A DNA stretch of 64,000 bases, taken from contig CANLZI010000001.1 in assembly GCA_947495555.1 (NCBI GenBank), forward strand, positions 658,861 through 722,860, written 5' to 3'. Shown piece after piece: positions 58,930-64,000 of this stretch. The translations under genes were made by a program, and so were the position numbers. Each line of letters begins with the position of its first letter. Positions within the stretch are counted from its first letter, which is position 1. The DNA is from an uncultured Erythrobacter sp. (GTDB lineage: Bacteria > Pseudomonadota > Alphaproteobacteria > Sphingomonadales > Sphingomonadaceae). Under the pieces are notes generated by a model that saw nothing but the letters and a program-made list of their open reading frames with translations, was not told the DNA's origin and searched no databases.

Positions 58930-59625
58930 TTAGCGGGCCGGCCTCACACCAGAGGTCTGAGCTTCCATCATCAAACGGTCCTGCGCGGTTGGATCGTGGG
59001 CGAGGATCTCACCCTTGAACACCCAAACCTTGATGCCGATGATGCCGTAAGAGGTCAGTGCCTCTGCTTCAGCATAATCAACATTGGCACGCAGCGTGTG
59101 CAAAGGCACGCGGCCTTCACGATACTGTTCAACGCGAGCGATTTCAGCGCCGCCGAGACGGCCACCGCATACGATCTTGATGCCTTCAGCACCCAAACGC
59201 ATGGCGGACTGCATCGCGCGCTTCATCGCACGACGGAAAGCCACACGACGGATCAACTGATCAGCGATACCCTGAGCGACGAGCTTGGCGTCGATTTCCG
59301 GCTTGCGGATTTCAACGATGTTCAGCTTCACTTCGCTTTCGGTCATGGTCGACAGTTTGGCGCGCAGCTTTTCAATGTCTGCACCCTTCTTGCCGATGAT
59401 GACGCCAGGACGAGCCGCATAGATCGAGATGCGGCAAAGCTTTGCCGGACGCTCGATAACCACCTTGGAGATAGCAGCCTGCATCAGGGTGCTGGTGATG
59501 TATTTGCGGATCTCGATGTCTTCCTTGAGCAGACCAGCATAGTCACGCCCTTCGGCGTACCACCGGCTGTCCCAGGTACGGTTGATCTGCAGACGCAGAC
59601 CGATCGGATTACTCTTCTGACCCAT
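58930..59625 (-). CDS. rpsC: 30S ribosomal protein S3
   Basis: S3 lines the mRNA entry channel. The 231-residue protein has [20 protein letters not shown], a KH domain with [20 protein letters not shown], and [20 protein letters not shown] and [10 protein letters not shown]. It ends in a short Thr/Ser/Arg tail. It follows rplV by one base. Confidence 0.97.
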   Translation of the reverse strand: MGQKSNPIGLRLQINRTWDSRWYAEGRDYAGLLKEDIEIRKYITSTLMQAAISKVVIERPAKLCRISIYAARPGVIIGKKGADIEKLRAKLSTMTESEVKLNIVEIRKPEIDAKLVAQGIADQLIRRVAFRRAMKRAMQSAMRLGAEGIKIVCGGRLGGAEIARVEQYREGRVPLHTLRANVDYAEAEALTSYGIIGIKVWVFKGEILAHDPTAQDRLMMEAQTSGVRPAR

Positions 59626-59626
59626 C

Positions 59627-60004
59627 TTACGCCTCTTCCTCTTCGCGGACCACGATGCGCAGCTTGCTGAATGGCTTCAGAATGCGCGTGGACTTACCAC
59701 GGCCACGTGTGTGGAACCGCTTCATGGTGATCGCTTTGCCGACCGAGGCTTCCGCCACGACCAATGCGTCAACATCAAGATTGTGGTTGTTCTCGGCATT
59801 GGCGATTGCCGATGCGAGCACCTTGGTGGCATCCTTGGCCATCGATTTCTTCGAAAACGACAGGATGTTCAAAGCTTCTTCGACCTTCTTGCCGCGGATC
59901 TGCTCCGCAACAAGGTTCAGCTTCTGCGCCGATCCACGGATCGACGTGCCGACAGCCAATGCCTCGTTATCGCCAACACGGCGGGGAGATTTTGCCTTAC
60001 CCAT
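59627..60004 (-). CDS. rplV: 50S ribosomal protein L22
   Basis: L22 has a beta-hairpin that lines the exit tunnel and is a site of macrolide-resistance mutations in other bacteria. The 125-residue protein has [38 protein letters not shown] and [21 protein letters not shown]. It overlaps rpsS by one base. Confidence 0.97.
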   Translation of the reverse strand: MGKAKSPRRVGDNEALAVGTSIRGSAQKLNLVAEQIRGKKVEEALNILSFSKKSMAKDATKVLASAIANAENNHNLDVDALVVAEASVGKAITMKRFHTRGRGKSTRILKPFSKLRIVVREEEEA

Positions 60005-60279
60005 TAGCGCTTACCCTTCTTGTCGGCAGCGTGGCCTGGGAAGTTGCGCGTAGGAGCGAACTCACCGAGCTTGTGACCAACCATGTCCTCGTTAACGGAC
60101 ACCGGGATGAACTTCTGACCATTATAGACGTTAAACGTCAGGCCAACGAATTGTGGAAGGATGGTGCTGCGGCGCGACCAAGTTTTGATCGGCTTTTTGC
60201 CACCACTGTCCTGCGCGTCCTCTGCCTTCTTCAGAAGGCTGAGCTCCACGAACGGACCTTTCCAGACGGAACGAGCCAT
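60004..60279 (-). CDS. rpsS: 30S ribosomal protein S19
   Basis: S19 is in the small-subunit head with S13. The 91-residue protein has [41 protein letters not shown] and [19 protein letters not shown]. It follows rplB by six bases. Confidence 0.97.
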   Translation of the reverse strand: MARSVWKGPFVELSLLKKAEDAQDSGGKKPIKTWSRRSTILPQFVGLTFNVYNGQKFIPVSVNEDMVGHKLGEFAPTRNFPGHAADKKGKR

Positions 60280-60285
60280 GTCCGA

Positions 60286-61122
60286 TTACCTCTTCTTCTT
60301 GGCGTGACGCGAACGGATAATGAATTTGTCCGTTTGCTTGTTCTTGCGAGTGCGGGCGCCCTTGGTCGGCTTACCCCAAGGGGTAACCGGATGACGTCCA
60401 CCGGATGTACGACCTTCACCACCACCGTGGGGGTGATCGATCGGGTTCTTTGCGACACCACGGGTAAGCGGCTTGACGCCCATCCAGCGCTTGCGGCCGG
60501 CCTTACCCAAATTCTGGTTCTGGTTGTCGGGGTTCGAAACCGCGCCAACCGTACCCATGCAATCAGCGCGCAGGTAACGTTGTTCGCCTGAGTTCAGACG
60601 CGCAATCACCATCCCGCGGTCACGACCGACTAGCTGCACATAGGTGCCTGCTGAGCGAGCGATCTGACCACCCTTGCCCGGCTTCATCTCCACATTGTGG
60701 CAGATGGTGCCCACTGGCATCTGACCCAGCAGCATGGCGTTGCCAGGCTTGGTATCAGTTTTTTCAGCGGCAATAACCGTATCACCTTCTGCCAGACGCT
60801 GAGGGCACAGGATATAAGCCTGCTCGCCATCTTCGTACTTCAGCAGAGCGATAAACGCCGTGCGGTTCGGGTCATATTCGATCCGCTCGACGGTCGCAGG
60901 AACATCCCACTTGCGTCGCTTGAAATCGATATAGCGGTACTTTTGCTTGTGACCGCCGCCAATACCACGCGAAGTGATATGACCTTTGTTGTTACGACCA
61001 CCGCTCTTGCGCTTGCCCTCAGTCAACGACTTGACCGGCTTGCCCTTCCAGAGGCTGGTCTTGTCGACGAGGATCAAGCCGCGCCGTGCGGGACTTGTCG
61101 GTTTATAACTTTTGAGTGCCAT
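60286..61122 (-). CDS. rplB: 50S ribosomal protein L2
   Basis: L2 binds near the peptidyl transferase centre and the subunit interface. The 278-residue protein has [39 protein letters not shown], and the C-terminal [23 protein letters not shown] with the conserved GGRHP motif. It follows rplW. Confidence 0.98.
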   Translation of the reverse strand: MALKSYKPTSPARRGLILVDKTSLWKGKPVKSLTEGKRKSGGRNNKGHITSRGIGGGHKQKYRYIDFKRRKWDVPATVERIEYDPNRTAFIALLKYEDGEQAYILCPQRLAEGDTVIAAEKTDTKPGNAMLLGQMPVGTICHNVEMKPGKGGQIARSAGTYVQLVGRDRGMVIARLNSGEQRYLRADCMGTVGAVSNPDNQNQNLGKAGRKRWMGVKPLTRGVAKNPIDHPHGGGEGRTSGGRHPVTPWGKPTKGARTRKNKQTDKFIIRSRHAKKKR

Positions 61123-61145
61123 TGTTCGTTTCCTGTCCCTTGGCC

Positions 61146-61454
61146 TCAGATACCGCTCGTGATGTCGATCATTTCACCCTCGGCGAGGGTAACGATCGCT
61201 TTTTTCACGTCGGAGCGCTTGTAAGGTTTACCCTTCCAGCGCTTGGTTTTGCCCTTGGTCACGATGGTGTTCACGCCCACAACTTTCTTGTCGTAGATCG
61301 CTTCCACCGCTTCCTTGATCTGCGGTTTCGTCGCTTCATTGGCTACCTTGAAAACAACTGCGTTGTTCTCAGACGCCAAAGTAGACTTCTCCGTGATGTG
61401 CGGAGCGAGAATGACGTCGTAGTGACGCGCGTCGACTTCTTGCTTTTTAGCCAT
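61146..61454 (-). CDS. rplW: 50S ribosomal protein L23
   Basis: L23 is at the exit-tunnel rim and docks trigger factor and SRP. The 102-residue protein has [41 protein letters not shown] and [24 protein letters not shown] 61454 is standard; it overlaps the rplD stop by eight bases. Confidence 0.97.
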   Translation of the reverse strand: MAKKQEVDARHYDVILAPHITEKSTLASENNAVVFKVANEATKPQIKEAVEAIYDKKVVGVNTIVTKGKTKRWKGKPYKRSDVKKAIVTLAEGEMIDITSGI

Positions 61455-62070
61455 TGAAACGCGCCTCCAGTTTTTCGACTGCATCCTTGGTCAGGACCAG
61501 CGTGTCATGTTTCAGGATGTCATAGACGTTGGCACCAGCAGCAGGCATCACATTGATACCTGGGATGTTACCAGCAGCCTTTACGAAGCTTGCGTCAACG
61601 CTCTCACCGTCGATCACCAGAACCTTGCCAGCATAACCGGCCTTTTCCAGCTGACCCTTGAGAACCTTGGTCTTGGCATCTTTCATCGACAGGCTGTCAA
61701 CAACAACCAGGCCGTCTTTCGCCTTGCTCGACAAAGCCATCTTCAGACCCAGCGCGCGAACTTTCTTGTTCAGCGACTGGTTGAAGTCACGCTTGCGAGC
61801 ACCGTGAGCCTTACCACCACCGATAAAGATCGGGGCACCGCGGTCACCATGACGAGCCCGGCCGCTACCCTTCTGCGCGCCGAACTTGGCGCCAGTGCGA
61901 GCAACATCGGAACGTTCGCGGGTTGGACGAGCGGTCGCGCGGCGATTTTCCAGCTGCCACGTTACAACGCGGTGCAGAATGTCAGCACGAGGCTCAACGC
62001 CAAACACGGCATCGTTCAATTCGATGTCGCCAGACGCCTTCCCGTCGATTTTTTGGACCTTCACCTTCAC
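61447..62070 (-). CDS. rplD: 50S ribosomal protein L4
   Basis: L4 has a loop lining the exit tunnel; in E. coli it also represses the S10 operon through its leader RNA. The 207-residue protein has [41 protein letters not shown], and [20 protein letters not shown]. It lies three bases after rplC. Autoregulation is relevant to the hairpin in the rpsJ leader. Confidence 0.97.
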   Translation of the reverse strand: MKVKVQKIDGKASGDIELNDAVFGVEPRADILHRVVTWQLENRRATARPTRERSDVARTGAKFGAQKGSGRARHGDRGAPIFIGGGKAHGARKRDFNQSLNKKVRALGLKMALSSKAKDGLVVVDSLSMKDAKTKVLKGQLEKAGYAGKVLVIDGESVDASFVKAAGNIPGINVMPAAGANVYDILKHDTLVLTKDAVEKLEARFNG

Positions 62071-62073
62071 GGG

Positions 62074-62898
62074 TCAGCCCTCCTTGTTCTCACCGTCGGC
62101 TGCAGCAGCCTCAGGTGCGTTGGTTTCTTCGACCGGAGCATCTGCTGCGGCATCCTGAACAACATCGTTTTCAACGACATCGGTTTCGGGCGCGGCATCT
62201 GCTTCAGGCTTAGCGGCGTTCTTTTCGATGATCGCACCGGGGAACGGTACGCCCTCGGGCAGAGGCAACTTCACCGCATCGCGGATCAGCAACCAACCAT
62301 TCTTAGAACCAGGGACCGAACCCTTTACGAAGATCAGACCGCGATCAGCGTCCGTGCGAACCACTTCGAGGTTCTGCTGCGTGCGCTGACGATCACCCAT
62401 GTGACCAGCCATCTTCTTGTTCTTGAAAACGCGACCTGGATCCTGACGGTTACCCGTCGAACCATGCGAACGGTGAGAGATCGAAACACCGTGCGTTGCA
62501 CGAAGACCACCAAAGCCCCAACGCTTCATGGCGCCGGCAAAGCCTTTACCCTGCGTGTGACCGGTGATGTCGACCTTTTGACCAGCAATGAAGTGATCAG
62601 CGCTGATTGAAGCACCAATAGGCAGGAAACCTTCGTCGTTTTCGACGCGGAATTCCGCAACCTTCATTTTCAAGCCAACTTCAGCCTTGGCGAATTGCTC
62701 GCGCTGAGGCTTGTTTACATTCTTTTGTTTCGCTTCGCCGGAACCCAGCTGCATCGCGAAATAACCATCGCGTTCAGCGGTACGGTGAGACACAACCTGA
62801 CAGTCTTCCAGAGCAAGAACGGTCACGGGAACGTGACGTCCATCCTCCTGAAACAGGCGGGTCATCCCGACTTTCTTTGCGATCACGCCTGTGCGCAT
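62074..62898 (-). CDS. rplC: 50S ribosomal protein L3 with acidic C-terminal tail
   Basis: L3 starts large-subunit assembly. The 274-residue protein has [39 protein letters not shown] and [20 protein letters not shown] near the centre (the loop Gln is a methylation site in some bacteria). After about residue 225 a 50-residue acidic, Ala/Asp/Glu-rich tail follows ([16 protein letters not shown] and later [12 protein letters not shown]). The usual length is about 210-230. ATG 62898 is standard. Confidence 0.97.
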   Translation of the reverse strand: MRTGVIAKKVGMTRLFQEDGRHVPVTVLALEDCQVVSHRTAERDGYFAMQLGSGEAKQKNVNKPQREQFAKAEVGLKMKVAEFRVENDEGFLPIGASISADHFIAGQKVDITGHTQGKGFAGAMKRWGFGGLRATHGVSISHRSHGSTGNRQDPGRVFKNKKMAGHMGDRQRTQQNLEVVRTDADRGLIFVKGSVPGSKNGWLLIRDAVKLPLPEGVPFPGAIIEKNAAKPEADAAPETDVVENDVVQDAAADAPVEETNAPEAAAADGENKEG

Positions 62899-63196
62899 CG
62901 TCAAAACTCCTAACACAGAGGCACACGAGGCCCATCCCCGGGTGCATGCCAGCCCAAATTGTGATGCTTCGCCCCGTCCGGGCTGAGTGTCTCTTCCGGC
63001 CAGGTGGCCTTGGAAACTAGACGGGGGACGCAGCCCGGCATGAATGATCCGAAGATCGGCCGGCGGTATCCCAATGTCTTGCAACGATCTTGCGATCGCG
63101 CGGGGCCATTGAGGGCCCCTTTAACTGTCCCGACCGGTTTAATGTCCCATCAGGCGGACATGGGGCTGACTGGTGTCAGACCCCGTACAAACCAGC
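62899..63196. other. Long rpsJ-rplC spacer with hairpins
   Basis: The gap of almost 300 bases holds no ORF that I support. It has a stem directly after rpsJ (GGGG..TGAC/GTCA..CCCC, 63162-63184) and a GGGGCC/GGCCCC stem at 63102-63119. Neither has a T tract on the minus strand. In most bacteria this gap is short, so the spacer may be a leader for rplC or an internal promoter region. Confidence 0.45.
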
Positions 63197-63508
63197 TTAG
63201 GCCAGTTTGATTTCTACATTCACGCCAGCAGCCAGATCGAGCTTCATGAGCGCGTCAACGGTCTGGGCGTTAGGCTGCACGATGTCGAGCAACCGCTTGT
63301 AGGTGCGAACTTCGAACTGCTCACGCGACTTTTTGTCGATGTGAGGGCCACGGTTCACGGTGAACTTCTCAATGCGCGTTGGCATGGGAATGGGGCCACG
63401 AATAAGCGCGCCAGTCCGACGTGCAGTCTCTGCGATTTCACCAGTTGCCTGATCAAGTACGCGGTGATCGAACGCCTTAAGGCGAATGCGAATATTCTGA
63501 GCTTCCAT
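63197..63508 (-). CDS. rpsJ: 30S ribosomal protein S10
   Basis: S10 is a head protein and, with NusB, a transcription antitermination factor. The 103-residue protein has [41 protein letters not shown] and [19 protein letters not shown]. It is the first gene of the S10 operon and lies downstream of tuf, beyond two terminator-like hairpins and a promoter. Confidence 0.98.
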   Translation of the reverse strand: MEAQNIRIRLKAFDHRVLDQATGEIAETARRTGALIRGPIPMPTRIEKFTVNRGPHIDKKSREQFEVRTYKRLLDIVQPNAQTVDALMKLDLAAGVNVEIKLA

Positions 63509-63551
63509 TACCTACACCAATGCGAAAGAGCCAAAGGAACCTTACGATCCC

Positions 63552-63606
63552 TAAAAAACAAAAGGCCCGCCCCGCTTATGTCCGGTTCCCCGGAACGGGC
63601 GGCCTT
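63552..63606 (-). terminator. Intrinsic-terminator hairpin in the rpsJ leader (candidate attenuator)
   Basis: On the minus strand AAGGCC-GCCC pairs with GGGC-G-GGCCTT (one bulged G) around a sub-hairpin GTTC-CGGG-GAAC, followed by TTGTTTTTT (63553-63563). It lies about 44 bases before the rpsJ start and downstream of a promoter at 63651-63679, so it is inside the leader. Confidence 0.7.
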
Positions 63607-63650
63607 ATAAAATTACGTCGCAAAGAACGAATCCTTTGCCTGAAGGCGCG

Positions 63651-63679
63651 CGTATACGTAGGACCGGCCCATCTGACAA
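63651..63679 (-). promoter_or_regulatory. Sigma70-type promoter of the S10 operon
   Basis: On the minus strand TTGTCA (63679-63674), a 17-base spacer and TATACG (63656-63651) form a good housekeeping promoter. Transcription would start near 63644, giving a leader of about 136 bases to rpsJ. Confidence 0.65.
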
Positions 63680-63764
63680 CCCTAATTCATGGGTAAGAGG
63701 CCAAAGAGTTTGGCTTTCACCCACAGTTGCAAACGGCCAGCCACGCAAACACACAGCTTCTACT

Positions 63765-63799
63765 AAAAAGGCCCGGCCCTCCTATTGGAGAACCAGGCC
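63765..63799 (-). terminator. Intrinsic terminator after tuf
   Basis: GGCCTGGTTCTCC pairs with GGAGGGCCGGGCC around AATA on the minus strand (63770-63799, 13 pairs with G-U), followed by TTTTT. T-runs on both sides mean it could also act on the plus strand. It separates tuf from the S10 operon. Confidence 0.9.
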
Positions 63800-63849
63800 A
63801 TTTTTTTAGCGATTTTGCCTACCCCAAAACGGGGCCTGGCAAAGCCGAA

Positions 63850-64000
63850 TTACTTGCTGATCTTGGCTACAACGCCCGAACCAACCGTACGGCCGCCTTC
63901 ACGGATAGCGAAACGCAGACCTTCGTCCATGGCGATAGGAGCAATCAACTTAACGTCGATCGTTACATTGTCGCCAGGCATAACCATTTCCGTGCCTTCA
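63850..64000 (-). CDS. tuf: Elongation factor Tu, C-terminal part (5' end outside window)
   Basis: The last 49 residues are visible and end in [14 protein letters not shown] before [19 protein letters not shown] and [19 protein letters not shown] (both parts of domain 3) are characteristic of EF-Tu, which delivers aminoacyl-tRNA to the ribosome. It lies upstream of rpsJ, as in the str-S10 arrangement, and is closed by its own terminator. Confidence 0.95.
   Translation of the reverse strand, partial: EGTEMVMPGDNVTIDVKLIAPIAMDEGLRFAIREGGRTVGSGVVAKISK

Noticed and set aside
58432..59670. Plus-strand open frame of over 400 codons in the ribosomal cluster
   Set aside because: It is antisense to rpsC and rplP, whose identity is certain.

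Overview
The window looks like chromosomal DNA from a marine-type alphaproteobacterium of the order Sphingomonadales, most likely family Erythrobacteraceae. This is inferred from protein-level resemblance, the moderate GC content, an alphaproteobacterial GTTC-N7-GTTC LexA box in front of uvrA, and the gene order. I see no phage, transposase, tRNA, rRNA operon or CRISPR array, so most of the window is core genome.

Layout. 1-5.8 kb: a DUF2062 gene cut by the window edge, a tiny membrane ORF, smpB, a DUF885 lipoprotein and dapA (all minus), then a divergent soluble lytic transglycosylase and an IalB-like secreted protein. 5.9-15.2 kb: rlmN, a MOSC protein, a glycine-zipper protein, a tightly overlapping trio (FolM-like reductase, cytochrome b, Mo-cofactor oxidoreductase), DUF1801, a cyclopropane-fatty-acid-synthase-like methyltransferase, an acyltransferase and argG. 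15.2-16 kb: an unusual 750-base stretch with inverted DnaA-box-like sites, many RNA-like hairpins, overlapping tiny ORFs and a strong terminator. 16-27 kb: an RlpA-like protein, a small lipoprotein coupled to a 56-residue membrane protein, a DUF3592-like protein, SOS-controlled uvrA, a candidate small RNA, an M3 metallopeptidase and a three-gene BtuFCD/FecBCD-type importer.

27-38 kb is an energy-metabolism block on the plus strand: mdh, a small secreted protein, sucD (without sucC), sucA, sucB and lpdA, ending at a clear terminator, then DUF4403 and a shortened SEDS-like membrane protein. 38-46 kb holds an amidase, a PepSY protein, a TRIC-type channel, two related RYD-rich secreted proteins, a prolyl oligopeptidase and a beta-lactamase-fold hydrolase.

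46-64 kb is the S10-spc-alpha ribosomal cluster on the minus strand, from tuf (cut by the window end) through rpsJ to rplQ. A glutamate dehydrogenase gene and an SRPBCC protein gene sit between adk and rpsM. Ribosomal protein S5 carries a roughly 110-residue acidic plus RGG-rich N-terminal extension, and L3 carries an acidic tail. A sigma70-type promoter followed by an intrinsic-terminator hairpin lies just upstream of rpsJ and may form an attenuator for the operon.

The most unusual items are the 15.2-15.85 kb region, the rpsJ leader, the candidate RNA at 21.5 kb, the RGG-extended S5 and the minimal SEDS-like protein. I could not run searches or folding, so these are hypotheses with stated tests.
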